A stretch of 64,000 nucleotides of DNA, from positions 392,001-456,000 of the forward strand of contig OZ034978.1 of NCBI GenBank assembly GCA_964030785.1, read 5' to 3'. The translations under genes and the position numbers were made by a program. Shown piece after piece: positions 21,569 through 32,430 of the stretch. Below the pieces are notes generated by a model, which was not told the DNA's origin, made no database searches, and worked only from the letters and a program-made list of their open reading frames with translations. How positions within the stretch are numbered: position 1 is the first letter of the stretch; every line of letters begins with the position of its first letter. This DNA comes from Siderastrea siderea (taxonomy: Eukaryota > Cnidaria > Anthozoa > Scleractinia > Rhizangiidae).

Positions 21569-24500
21569 ATGTTACAAGCTTTAGAGCAATTACTTGCAGA
21601 GGACGCTCCTGCTGTTCGAAAAACTATTCAGAACATATTGGATGAACCTATTTCTGAGAAAATGGAGAAGAGTTTAGATAAACCTTTAATTCCTAAAACA
21701 TTTCAACCGACCGCTCCTTCTCGTAGAAGGGGGAGAAAAACACAAGAAATTTTGAGGAAGTTTGATCCAATTTCTCGCGAAAATATCCGAAATGTTACAA
21801 ACTATCAGAATGAGATTCTTGATTTATATGACACTTCCGAATATGTGGGAGAAGAAAAAAGAGGGCGACGTTACATCCGCTGGCGCTTCATTAGAGGCCT
21901 TGAAAAAGATCTTACACCAGATTTTATGAAAAAAATAAGAGAGAAAGTTCACACATCTTTCTACGTAAGACATTATTTTTCATATCAGTTACGAAACATT
22001 GAAGAAGATTCGTCAATGGTGACGTACACAAACAAAGGTTCGCCTTGGTTTGATCGTTTTAATGATGCTAAAAAATGGCTGGATGAGAGGGAACAATTTC
22101 GTCTTGACCCTGACAACATAAACAGACCTGACACAAAATGGGTGTTTGAAGACCATTTTAATGTTGATGTAAAGGTTGTGCTTGATCGTCAACCACTTTT
22201 AGGTACAGGACCATTACCAGATTGGTTGCGTAACCTTGCGCATAGTCGTTATATGCTAGCTTTAGACACTTACAGAGACAACTTATGTCTTTGGCGTTGT
22301 ATTGCGGTACACCGAGGTTTAAGACCAGATCAAAGTACAATGGCAGCACGGGAACTTGCTAAGAGTTTCTTTAATCTCATAGCTATCCCACAAGATTGCC
22401 AAAAAAACATCTTTAGATGAACTTGATGAGGTTGAAAAACATCTTAATAAAAACAAATTTTCAAAGATTGGTTGGGTATTCGTGTATATGAGCCTGAACG
22501 TATGGAGGATGGTGAAGTGGTATGGCATCTTAGAAGGAAACCACCAGCCAAGTTAACAAATATTTTGACAATTGGAATTTACGAAGGGCATGCTTTCTTT
22601 ATAAAAGATATTTCGAAGCTTGCAAAAATTTATGCATGTGTTCATTGCCGTTCAAGATTTACTCAAGCTTGCCACCCTCAATGCCATACCCAAACATGTT
22701 CACAAGGGAAGACGGTGATTGAATGTCCGGCCAAAAAAGTTGAATTACCACAAACAGCTTTTGAGAAAGCCTTTTATCCAAAACATTCATCTTCTCTGGA
22801 ATCTCTTCGTTGGCTTGAACAAGAAGCAGTACTTCGTAAAATACACATTCACCACGCTGCTTGCAGGCATGGAGGTGAAAGATGGGTTGAACGTGCACCT
22901 GTAGACGGTGACAACCATGAAACAAGGACTGTTTTTCAACATCATCACGGATGTCACTGGCATGGATGCCGAAAATGTTACCCTTATGATCGAAATAGAA
23001 TTATTACTCATCATGACCAAACACGAAAAGATAGATTTAAAGCAACTGTTGAACGTACACAAAAGCTTCGAACTGCTGGCTACCATGTAATCGAGGCATG
23101 GTCTTGTGAAGTAGGAGAAATAAATATTAAGTTGCCACAGACTCAAATACAAAGTTATCCACACGCTATATTGTATGACTTCGAAGCATACGGAGATAAA
23201 AATCAGAGGAAAGAACCAACAGGAATGCTAACTATCGAAAATACACACGTACCAATATCTGTTAGCGTTGGTGACACTTTAGACAGAGAACCTACTCATA
23301 TCTGTGAAAGAGACCCTGCGGAGCTTGTTCGCAAGTTTATGGAAGAACTTGAGAGGCGTGAGAAAAACATAAGGGATCAAGTAAGAGCAGCCTTCATACC
23401 TGACGACATAAATATGCTTACAAAAGACAGCGCTTCAAAATAGAAGAATGGTGTAATAAGGTGCCAGTTCTTGGGTTTAACTCTGGGAGATATGATTTGA
23501 ATCTTATCAGAGAACATTTCGCGGAACGTTTATCTGATACAACTGGTAAAGTAAGAGTTGCAAAAAATGGAAACAAAATTATGTTCATTTTGAGTAAAAA
23601 CTTTCGCTTTCTCGATATCATAAACTACTTAGGTCCGGGTACAAGTTATGAGAAATGGGTAAAAGCTTTGAATGCGAAACTGTAAAATCGTGGTTTCCGT
23701 ATGAATGGTTTGACACACCTGAAAAACTTGATTTTCGCGGACTTCTGAAATATGAGGATTGGTATTCGAAGCTGAAGGGTGGTTATGTTCTCACGCGGGA
23801 TGAATGGGATGGGTGCCAGCGTCTGTTCAAAGAAAAGGGTATGTGTACCTTCGCAGATTGGCTGCGTTTCTACAATAATCTCGATGTAGCTCCTGGCCTC
23901 GAGGCGCTGGAAAAGATGCGTGCTTTCTACACTAATAAAGGAATCGATATTTTGAAAGATGCTGTAAGTATCCCAGGTGTTAGTTTACATTACTTACTTC
24001 GTGGATGTGTTGAGAGGGGTGCAGATCTTTACAGCCCGTGCAAAGAAGCGTATGAGATGTTGAAAGAAGCCCTTGTTGGAGGACCGAGCCTTGTTTTCAC
24101 AAGATATCATGAAGTTGGAGTTACGAAAATAAGGTCTCATCGAATAGCGGAACCTCGTTTTTGCAAAAATATAGTGGGTTACGACGCCAACGCTTTGTAT
24201 TTGTCAACCATGCTTAGAGACATGCCTTGTGGAAAAGGAAGGGTTGTGCATTACATTATAACGAAGCCGCCGCTCCCATACTGACACAAAGGCTCAAAGA
24301 AGAAAAATGGTTCGGATTTGCAGAAGTTGATATAGAGATCCCTGAGCACTTACACCCAAAATTTGAGGAGATGTGTCCGTTCTTCTACAATAAAAAGGTC
24401 CCTGTTGAAGCTGTGCCACAACATATGCTTGACTACCTAAAACGAACGAAGCGGAACCGCGGAGACGGAAAGAAGTTAGTGGGAGCATTGTCTGCAAAGA

Positions 24501-25432
24501 AGATATTATTATATGCTCCTCTCCTTAGATGGTATCTTGAGCATGGAGCAGTGATCACAAATGTTTATCGGACTATTGACTACCAACCAACAAAAATATT
24601 CACATGGTTTGTGGAGCAAGTTACTGAAGTTCGTAGAACTGGAGATAAAGAAAAAAGCAAGGAGCTGCTGGCTGAGGTATTCAAACTGTTAGGAAATAGT
24701 GGGTATGGAAAGCTCATCGAAGCCTTGGAGCGCCAAACAAACACCATTTACACCAAAGACGAGAAGGTAGTTGACAGAGCCTTGCGAAGCGCATATTTCA
24801 GTGATCTTGACGAGATCGGGCAGGCGTATAAGCTGGAAAGCCGAAAACCCCGGATCACAATCAGAAGACCATTTCAGGTAGGAATAGCCGTATATCAACT
24901 GGCAAAACTTCGAATGCTTGAATTCTATTATGACTTTCTTGACAGATATTTTGACAGAAGAGATTTCGAATTGATTCAGATGGACACAGACAGCAATTAC
25001 ATGGCAATCAGCGCAGAAAAGTCGGAAGATATCGTCAAACCAGAACTGCAAACAGAATTTGAGGCAAAAAAGCAAGAGTGGTTAGCTTGGGACAAGTGGA
25101 GCAGTTGGACCCCTGGGCTCTTTAAACTCGAGTGTGAAGGCAGCAGAATGGTTGCACTCTGCTCGAAATGTTATTTCGTCGACAAATCTGAGGGTAAAAA
25201 AAAGAAGTTCAGCACGAAAGGGGTGTCGAAGAAACAAAACGAGATCACGCGGCAGCGTTTCAAGAAAGCTTTGGAAGGCAGCAAGGACATAGCAACTAAT
25301 AGAGGTTTCAGGATGCGGGACGGGCAGATGGTCACTTACGAACAGCAGAAGCTGGGGTTGAGCGCTTACTACGACAAACGCTGGGTATTGGAAGATGGCA
25401 TTCACACAGAATCGATCGAGTTTCATTGTTAG
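21569..25432 (+). pseudogene. polB: Protein-primed family B DNA polymerase of the Polinton
   Basis: First in-frame ATG at 21,569; the frame is open further 5' without a start. Order of parts: an N-terminal region with NLCLWRCIAVHRG and GHAFFIKDI (OTU/peptidase-like in Polinton polymerases); an HHHGCHWHGCRKCYP block resembling a VSR-type endonuclease fold; exonuclease motifs YDFEAYG and GFNSGRYDLNLI; then polymerase motifs A (GYDANALYLSTM), B (KLLGNSGYGKL) and C (QMDTDSNYM). All catalytic signatures are present, but the frame is broken near 22,405, 22,450, at the stop near 23,441, near 23,680 and near 24,240, mostly at short homopolymers. The enzyme would replicate the element using a terminal protein primer. 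It ends convergently with the integrase gene, with a few bases of overlap. Confidence 0.95.
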
Positions 25433-26429
25433 ATTGCCGGTGGTAGTTGTGTATCTGGAGGGACAACCAAAAGCTCTTCGCGTACAAACCAGCGTTTTGG
25501 TCCGTCAAATAAATAATAGATAACCGGGGTGTCTGGTTTTATCATAATCTTTTCAATCTCATAAACATTCAAAGACCAGATTGGGTCGGTAGCTCTTCGT
25601 CGACCACCTTCAAGTTCACCGGGTTGATAGAGATAGCGAACACTTGAACCAGAGGGGAGCTTTTTTTCGTTCACACCAACGGGTCTCAAATAAGGTGTCG
25701 ATGATTTGGATGGAACAGTTTTCTCTTTGATGGCCTCAACAGGTTTCTGACCGGTCAGTCGAGTGACTTCTTTATTCAAAGCTGAAATAACAGCTGGTAG
25801 TCGGGCCACCCATTCAGTCGATCTTTTGTCGTCTGGGAGGCGCATTTCAACCCCATATTGGTGTCCAAACAGTCGTTCAGCCAGGGTGCGGTTGAATCTT
25901 TCAACGATTGCTTGATCACGGTGAATATCCACACGACCACGTCTAACCTCGACATTATGTTTCGAAAGCAGTTGATTCACAGCGGCCATAAACTCATGAC
26001 CAGGATCGACCTGAAGCAGTTTTGGCCACTTCAAAGGACCACGACTATAAATCCGTTCCAGAGCAGCTCAACTTCTTTAGCCTCTTTTGTGGTCAACGGT
26101 TCGGCCTCTTTGTATCGAGAGGCCACATCTACCACCGTGAGAGCATATTTAAAAGTTTTACGGGAGCGTGGTGGGCGATCGTGTGGGAGATACAGAAGAT
26201 CGGCTTGGTGAACTTTGTTTGGAACAGGAACATCAAATTTCGGTCTTGGAATGTAGCATGGGGCTGGTAAATAAATCTGCCAAAGAGCTTGCTTCATCAA
26301 CCAGTTTTGAGCCACATCTTCCGAAACTTTCGCTGCCTGGGCTAATTTTTTAATTGCTGCAAACCCTTTCCAATACCCTTGCGGGCTGTAATAAATTTTT
26401 GACAACTTATTGAAAATACGCGAGCTCAT
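25429..26429 (-). pseudogene. Polinton integrase (retrovirus-type DDE)
   Basis: The ATG at 26,429 opens an N-terminal domain with an rve-type core. The three acidic residues are seen in HQADLLYLP, LQVDPGHEF and AIVERFNRTL, with an SH3/chromo-like C-terminal end (IWSLNVYEIEKIM...). One frame change near 26,045 separates the first acidic residue from the other two, so this copy is inactive. It inserts the element and makes the short target duplication. The start lies 22 bp from the divergent start of the zinc-ribbon gene, implying a shared compact promoter region. Confidence 0.94.
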
Positions 26430-26451
26430 TGTATACCATACACAATAAAAA

Positions 26452-27076
26452 ATGGACGACCCATTTGGTTGTTTGCAAGGTGAGAAAATTTCGTCGAAAA
26501 TGATTCAAGAAATGTTGCAAAAAAAAGAAATGAAATAAGCCTGTTATCAAAAAAGATTAATCGTTGTCCTTCATGCGAGGAGCAAATAGTTTATGTGGTG
26601 AATGAGTTATGTCGTGTATGTCCAAAATGTGGTAGAGTGATTGAATGTGATGATGATGAACAGTTTCAAGAAGAAAATCGGGAAAGAAGTTCCACTGCGC
26701 CCCCTTTGACTAATTTTCATTTAAAAAATGTTTTACGGAAATGGAACGTTTACAAAATGTTTTCTTTCAGCGAGATCGCTTTTCTGGGAAATGTTATTGC
26801 TGAATTTCAGAAGATATGTCTGGCAAATCAGTGAACTACTCCTGTTTTCTGTATAATTATTTTGAAATAGTACCTTCTGAATACTGGCCCAACAAAAAAG
26901 AAATTATGGAATCTATTTTTCATCACCTTCCTAAAACCTTTGCAAGCAGGTGGCACGCAAAACAGGAGTTTGATAAATGGTGGTTGAAAACCAATCAAGG
27001 TTCTTCACAAACATTTTCATATTTGCCTGTTTTCGGATTTTTCACCAAACGCATGACAGTACCTTTTTTTGGATGA
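26452..27076 (+). pseudogene. Zinc-ribbon protein, possibly VLTF3-like late transcription factor
   Basis: ATG at 26,452 (MDDPFGCLQGEK). A frame change in an A-run near 26,520 leads to a zinc ribbon, CPSC...CRVCPKCGRV, and another frame change near 26,830 leads to NYSCFLYNYFEIV and a helical C-terminus. Zinc ribbon, then acidic linker, then a conserved NYS-x-x-L patch resembles the VLTF3/A2L-type late transcription factors of large DNA viruses, which also occur in Polinton relatives; this is a family-level inference. The gene diverges from integrase and its 3' end overlaps the opposing 61-codon frame. Confidence 0.55.
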
Positions 27077-27180
27077 GTCCAAAATTTCTTGCTTGTGACA
27101 CCAGTTGGTCCTGTGAAAGCATTTTTTGCAATATCACCTGACCAATACTGATCGAATACATGTTTTGTGGAAGGAATCAT
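26995..27180 (-). CDS. Small Polinton ORF, 61 codons, unknown
   Basis: The ATG overlaps the stop of the upstream PLA2 gene in an ATGA arrangement, typical of coupled genes in compact elements. The product (MIPSTKHVFDQYWSGDIAK...) is Lys-rich without known motifs. It is either a separate small protein or the true C-terminus of the PLA2 gene after a frameshift. It overlaps the 3' end of the zinc-ribbon gene by 82 nt, convergently. Confidence 0.5.
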   Translation of the reverse strand: MIPSTKHVFDQYWSGDIAKNAFTGPTGVTSKKFWTHPKKGTVMRLVKNPKTGKYENVCEEP

Positions 27181-27804
27181 TTTTTTGTCAAAGTTTCAGC
27201 AAATTTCACTACTTCCAATGGTTTATCCAAAACACCAGTCCCTTTTTGTTGTTTCAAACCCAACCCTAACTTTTGTTTAGCATTGATTGCATTTCTTGCA
27301 GCCACATGACCCCACTGCCTGTTTGTAAGGAACTGTGTCAAGAGCCTTCACCATTTTTTTATCCGCTTTGTGTTTGCATTTTTTGAGATTTTCACCGTAT
27401 TTTTTTTCACGGTTGGAACAAACATCATAATCAGCATCATGTTGCATAGCAATCGCATCTGTTGTACCTGTCGGTTTCTGATATATTTCCAAGATTTCAC
27501 CCGTTTCTGGATCGTATTTCACCTGCTTTTCAAGAGGATTGTATGGCCCTGTAAAATTATGCCCTGGTAATGTCCAACCCTTTTTTGGTTTCGGAAATTT
27601 TCCAATTGCTGCATGTATATCAATACCACTGCCCTCCGCGCCGGGAGGGCTCACCTAGTTTCGCGGCATAAAACTTGTTTTTGTTATTCCACAACTAGCG
27701 CATTTTGCTTTTAAGAGTTTTCGATTGTTCTTTGCGATTACAACTTTTTCACTTCCCTTTACATCTGGCGTGTGCCACTTTTCTTTCACACAGTACACTT
27801 CCAT
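27177..27804 (-). pseudogene. Zinc-ribbon plus parvovirus-type phospholipase A2-like protein
   Basis: ATG at 27,804. The first 49 codons resemble a small zinc ribbon (YCVKEK...KCASCGITKT, DUF5679-like), with one expected Cys missing. An in-frame TAG at 27,657-27,655 separates it from a PLA2-like domain showing the Ca-loop pattern GHNFTGPYNPL and the catalytic His-Asp in MQHDADYDVC. A frame change near 27,320 moves into a basic C-terminal helix that ends in a TGA overlapping the next ATG. Capsid-borne PLA2 of this kind breaches endosomal membranes in parvoviruses; the role here is inferred from the family. Confidence 0.8.
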
Positions 27805-27816
27805 TGCATATATATT

Positions 27817-28334
27817 TTAAGAAAAATAATTTTTCACTATTTCCTCGTTTTCAAGTAAATCATTGGAGAACATTTTCAAAATATCGGCAAAACTTGTTCC
27901 TTTATTTCTTTCATTCAAAAAGAGAAGGCAGTAGTAACCACATCTCACACTTTGTTCCCATTGAATTTGGTTATCGTTTCTGAAAAAATGTGTCATCCCG
28001 TGCATTGACATTTCTTTTTCCCATTCCAAAGGTGGTGGAAGCCCAAATGAATCAAAATACTCGTAAGTACCTTTGTCCTTGGCAGGCCAACAACATACCC
28101 AATGAGTTCCCAAACTTCCGAAATCATCCAAGTTGATAATGCATGGGGAATGAAACAAGGGTTTTGTTTCGTTTCTGCTAAAAATGCCTTTTATTGGAAT
28201 TCGTAAAAAGTTGCACCATTTTCTCAGGTCAATGTTGGATAGAGGTTTATCTTCAAATTTCAGTTTTTTTTAAACGATAATAATCATCCCAAGTCCCAAA
28301 GAAAGGTGGAGGTTGAATTTGCATTCCTTTACCT
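27817..28334 (-). pseudogene. Adenovirus-type (Ulp1-like) maturation protease
   Basis: Conserved catalytic blocks in order: His in GTHWVCCWPAKDKG, the acidic position in YEYFDSFG, and the Gln and Cys in NQIQWEQSVRCGYYCLLFL. The segment upstream (to about 28,334) is in a different frame across an A-run near 28,267 and contains PPPFFGTWDDYYRLKK. There is no good start of its own; it looks like the C-terminal part of a longer protein beginning with the 205-codon gene upstream. These proteases cleave capsid precursors during virion maturation. Confidence 0.88.
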
Positions 28335-28952
28335 TTAGGAGGTGGTATAGGTGGTGATCATTTGTGGTGGTGGTGGTTGAGTTTGCATACCTTTACCGAT
28401 TATTTTTCGGACTAAATCAAGGGCTAAAGGTACTCCAATAGACGCCAACATACCAAGGAAGCCGCCGTATTGTGAACCTCCTTTTACTAAACCTTTTCCA
28501 ACAAGATACTTTTCTGCCGCCTTTTTCTGAGTAGGAGTCATTTTCTGAACAAGTTTATAAAGCTCAATTTCCTTCGGTCCAAAACCCTTTCCAAATATCT
28601 TTTTCAGAACCTTTTCAGTGCCAAAACTCAAACCTGCACTTGCTAATGCCCCAAGAGCTGGCTTTATCAAAGGTCGTGCCAAACCTAACATAGCAGAAAA
28701 CAAACTTCCACCACGCTGCACAGTATTCTGAATCTGTGTCTGGCTTAAATTTATTTCCATTCCTTTACCTGCCACTGAGGTTTTCTTCAGTCGTGAGATT
28801 TGAGTAGCAGTGAGAAGAAGTTCGTCACCGCGCCCAATTTTGTCTGGTTTGACTCTCAGAGTAACCTCTGTCTTCGTAACATAAGCTTTTTGAAGTTTCT
28901 TTTTCTGACCATCAGTCAGTGCGATTTTAAATGGGTGATAAGTTGTGCTCAT
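28335..28952 (-). CDS. Minor capsid-like protein (pVI/pX-type region)
   Basis: Intact 205 codons from ATG 28,952. A basic N-terminus (MSTTYHPFKIALTDGQKKKL) leads into Gly/hydrophobic amphipathic segments (GLARPLIKPALGALASAG, GGFLGMLASIGVPLALDLV), then a poly-Pro linker (QPPPPQ) at the C-terminus. Small basic proteins with amphipathic segments next to the protease are typical of adeno/Polinton minor capsid or lytic proteins. The Pro-rich linker resumes in another frame just after the stop and leads into the protease, so the two may have been one precursor. Confidence 0.6.
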   Translation of the reverse strand: MSTTYHPFKIALTDGQKKKLQKAYVTKTEVTLRVKPDKIGRGDELLLTATQISRLKKTSVAGKGMEINLSQTQIQNTVQRGGSLFSAMLGLARPLIKPALGALASAGLSFGTEKVLKKIFGKGFGPKEIELYKLVQKMTPTQKKAAEKYLVGKGLVKGGSQYGGFLGMLASIGVPLALDLVRKIIGKGMQTQPPPPQMITTYTTS

Positions 28953-28983
28953 TGTGTGTATATATTATATTCAGAATTTTTTT

Positions 28984-30246
28984 CTAAACAACAACAAGCT
29001 CATTACCAATTTGCTTCAACACAAATTCTTCATTCAAAATCGCGGCAAAGATTATATAATCTTGAGTGTTAGCGGCTTCGTTAAGTCTGTAATGTAATTC
29101 GAGCTTTTTGGGATCGTCTGTCAAACCTTCTTTGGAATTTCACAGATCGAAGTAGATAACTGGGTATAACTTCTCAAAGTAGGAAAGCGGCAGCTGAACG
29201 CCAGTGTTATAGTCATTCTTTCTGTATCTGAAATTGATCAAATCATTCAAAATTCTTATTTTAAAGTCATAGTCATATTCAAGCTCAGGATAAAATTCTG
29301 TGCCGTACTGAAGACGGCAAGTGTCCAATCTTGCTGAGTCATCACCATCGATATCGAATGTGTCAAAGATATAAGGATTGTATTGGTAATTATTTTGTTT
29401 CCGACTTTGTTGAATGAATACAAAAACATGCTTGGGGTTTTTTACACGAGGTGTAATCAACCACCTACCATTCGCACCCCTTCAGTCGCTGCTCTGTGTC
29501 AAATTTTCTTGCAGGTATTTCCATTGGGTTGGTTTCAAGAAATTTTCATTGACCAGGGTTTGTCCTTTGCCAGTGAAATGTAATTGTGACACCCACAACT
29601 CAAATTTGCGGACAACAATCCTTCGTTCTGTTCCATCGTTTTGCCAAATCATTTCTTCATCATTTTGCAGATTAATTTCAAACTCAAAATGTAACGGTGG
29701 CAGCAGCCTGTCGGAAAGACTTTCGAAGAAGGAGTATCTGTTCAAAGGGATAATGGAATGAACTGTTTTGCCTTGGTCTGATAGAATCGCCCTTGCCCGC
29801 ATTCCAAGGTTCTTCGCAGTGACTTCTGCAACCACAGTGTCATCAGCATTATCAAGATACCAAAAATAGTTTTTTGCCACACTTCTCGAAAAATCATCCG
29901 AAAAGTCAAGCAGGTTTTTGATGAAAACAACCTTGTTGATATTATCCGCCTCGTATAATTTTTTTCCAGATGATTCGACGATCAAACTTTTTATCAATGA
30001 AAAAGAACTGTTGATCGGAGCCGATCGAGTGTCTTCAGCAATATCGGCTCCGTTTGCTGTAGCTTCCAAGTCGAAATCGACGCGGAAATAAGCGTTGTAC
30101 CAGTCATAAAAATTGTCCCGATCTTTCAAGGTAAATTTGTATCCCAACTTTTTTTGAGTGTGGGTATTCCCAGGGAAGGTGAATGCAGTGTCCAAATCAA
30201 CTCGAATGTATGTAGTCTTCTTGAGGTATGGTGGAGTTCTGAACAT
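28984..30246 (-). pseudogene. Putative major capsid protein (double jelly-roll type)
   Basis: ATG at 30,246. About 420 codons in three segments: 30,246-29,482, then after a frame change near 29,470 to a TGA at 29,142-29,140, then the same frame to a TAG at 28,986-28,984 (ends IGNELVVV). Beta-rich, with blocks such as TYIRVDLDTAFTFPGN, DWYNAYFRVDF, INKVVFIKNLLDFSDD and NYFWYLDNADDT that fit the capsid protein of cnidarian Polintons by position and character. It is the longest structural gene next to protease and minor capsid genes. The double jelly-roll call is from family knowledge and gene order; a structural comparison would settle it. Confidence 0.7.
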
Positions 30247-30286
30247 TTTGCCAAGAGTTATATTAAGAGAGAAAAATTTTTTTTGA

Positions 30287-30664
30287 TTAAATTTCGTTTG
30301 CCAACATTTGATTTAATTTCACAAGGGCGTCTGATTTTTTCGATACTTCATTTTGTAAAATATTTGCAAGTTTCTTTTTTGCATCCTGTGACAACGGTTT
30401 TTGCTTTTTTCGCTCTTGCAGTATTTTTCGTATTTGTTTCGAACCTTTTTCCACAGCAAGTTCACCCACTTTCTGTCCCGCTTTTTCAGCGATTGTTTTT
30501 GAAGCTTTTTCGGCGGTTTTCTTTGCCACGTCCTTTATATTTTTTTAGAATATTTTACCGATGGTCACGAAGGTGTCACGGATAATACCCGATCCTTTGT
30601 GTTTATATCAATAACGTCCAGTGTTTTCGTCAAAGAATCTTGCCCACTCGCTCGGATGATTCAT
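30287..30664 (-). pseudogene. Small Lys/Ala-rich basic protein, possible core protein
   Basis: From an ATG at 30,664 (NHPSEWARFFDENTGRY) to a stop at 30,287, one frame is interrupted by a TGA near 30,608 and a TAA near 30,548. The C-terminal 80 codons are strongly basic and helical (AKKTAEKASKTIAEKAGQK). Composition suggests a DNA-binding core-like protein; there is no sequence proof. It sits between the capsid genes, head to tail with both. Confidence 0.5.
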
Positions 30665-30691
30665 GATTGTATATTTATACCAACAAAATCC

Positions 30692-31445
30692 TTACTCTTC
30701 TTCGATCATTAAACTAATTGCAATATCTGTCCCGTTGAGATCCAGAATGTTGTTTCTTCCATCTGTCACCCGAACCCTTATTGCTTCAATAGAACTTTTA
30801 GAAACAGGTTGCCACTCAAGTCGACGCGGCTCTTTTCGAAATGGATAGCTAACCCGAAGATCTGCTGTTGAGAAACTGTATAACACATCGCTTGAAACAT
30901 CATTTTTTGGGCGTGTGATAAGATCGCAATGCAAATATACCCAATCAACACCTCTTGTGATATTTGGAACTTTTCTTCCAACAACATCTCCACTCAAAGT
31001 ACTTTTGCCATAACCAAGCAATTCACCAAAATTTCCTTGAGAAAAGTCAAGCTCATAATCATTATGTATCAAAGTCACAACCCTATAAATTGACATATTG
31101 TGAAAATGTAATTACTGTCTTTGTTTGTCGGGTCTACTTTACCGGTGTGTTGCTGAATAAATGTGTTGATTCTTTTGTAATCATACATTCCATTCGGGAA
31201 AGTTAAGGTCTTCCACACTTGTTCTGTTTTTTTCTTCCAGCGAATTTTGTTATTTTCATAACGAGAATTGATGTTATTCCATGAGTAACTCATTGTGATT
31301 AGTCTGTTTAGCGCAGCTTTATAGTTTTTTTTTAATCCAATTCGATTGGAGGATTAAACTTCACTGTAAAATCGTGTGAAACATTCCGTTCTCCACCTCT
31401 TTCTTGTTTTGCAAGGCTCGAGTCAAGCAGTATATTGAAGCTCAT
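30692..31445 (-). pseudogene. Penton-like minor capsid protein
   Basis: The ATG at 31,445 shares a base with the preceding gene's stop (TAATG overlap). About 250 codons in three frames, broken in an A-run near 31,330 and again near 31,080. Blocks include HDFTVKFNPPIELD, TFPNGMYDYKRINTFIQQ, ELDFSQGNFGELLGYGK, VDWVYLHCDLITRP and LNGTDIAISLMIEEE. The beta-rich pattern and place in the morphogenesis cluster fit a single jelly-roll penton; this is inferred. Confidence 0.55.
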
Positions 31446-32397
31446 TATTGTTTTATATAATTAGAAATAATTTTTTTCTTTTTCTTTTCATTGATTGTAC
31501 TGAGTTCAACTAGTGAATCAAGCAGAAACAATACCTGATTTTTTAGTTTTATTGAGCTATTTCCTGCTTTTATCAATCCTAAGCTCAAATAAAGTTGGTC
31601 GATCAATTTTTCAGCTTCATCAGCGATGCCGCTTCCTTCGGTTTCCCAATCCTGTTTAGAAAAGTCATCTTCATCGTCAGAAAGTTCAAAAGCAGGTCTT
31701 CGGCTCATGACAGCTTTTTCTAAAGGGGTTGGAGTAGTTTCTCTTTTTTCTTGTGGGGGAGTGGACTTCAGTCTATACTTCCCCGCCTGTAACTGTTTCT
31801 CAAAAACTGTTTTTGTTACCCCTCTTTTCGCAAAAATTCCATCTCTTACTTTTTTGAGGTCCTTAATTGAATAACCAGATAATGGAGAATTTTTACTTTT
31901 TACTTTGTAATTGGGATCATTTCCATATTTCGTAATCAGTTGATTGACTGTTTGTAATAGGGTTGATTCATGGGGATATTCTTTTTTAACCGGTTTCGGT
32001 TCCCCCCACTCTTTACGTGTAGATTTTTTTCTTCCATCAGCGATTGGGGTGGTGGTGGAAAATCATCATCATCATCAACAACTTCTTGATATGAGGGTGG
32101 TGGTGGTGATGGTGCTGGTGTTGGTGCATCCGGTCTGAATTCATCACCAAAAGGGTAAGTTTCGTCAAATTCATCCACTGTGTAATCAGGAAATTCCTGC
32201 TCCTCCTCTTCTTCTTCTTCCACAGTGGTGCTCTTTTCATCAAGCCTTTTTGTGATTGGTTTAAAAAGCTCTTCTCCTGAAAGCTGACCAAAGTCTTTGT
32301 TTATTTTATCCATTTTAAATTTTTGGTGAATTTCTTCTGTTTGTTTATCTAGCTTCGATTTTTCTTCAGCCAACTGATGCCATTTTTTTACTGACAT
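31445..32397 (-). pseudogene. Acidic Pro-rich protein with a PPxY motif
   Basis: ATG at 32,397 (MSVKKWHQLAEEKSKLDKQ). Glu/Asp-rich, with an acidic block and the segment PTPAPSPPPPSYQEVVDDDD. PPSY is a PPxY late-domain motif that recruits NEDD4-type WW domains; adenovirus protein VI carries the same motif. After a frame change near 31,960 a basic stretch and an acidic C-terminal region (FELSDDEDDFSKQDW) follow to the stop at 31,445. The function is unknown; a virion-associated adaptor is plausible. Confidence 0.6.
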
Positions 32398-32430
32398 ATT
32401 TCCAGCGTGAATATATAGAAGCGAAAAAAA

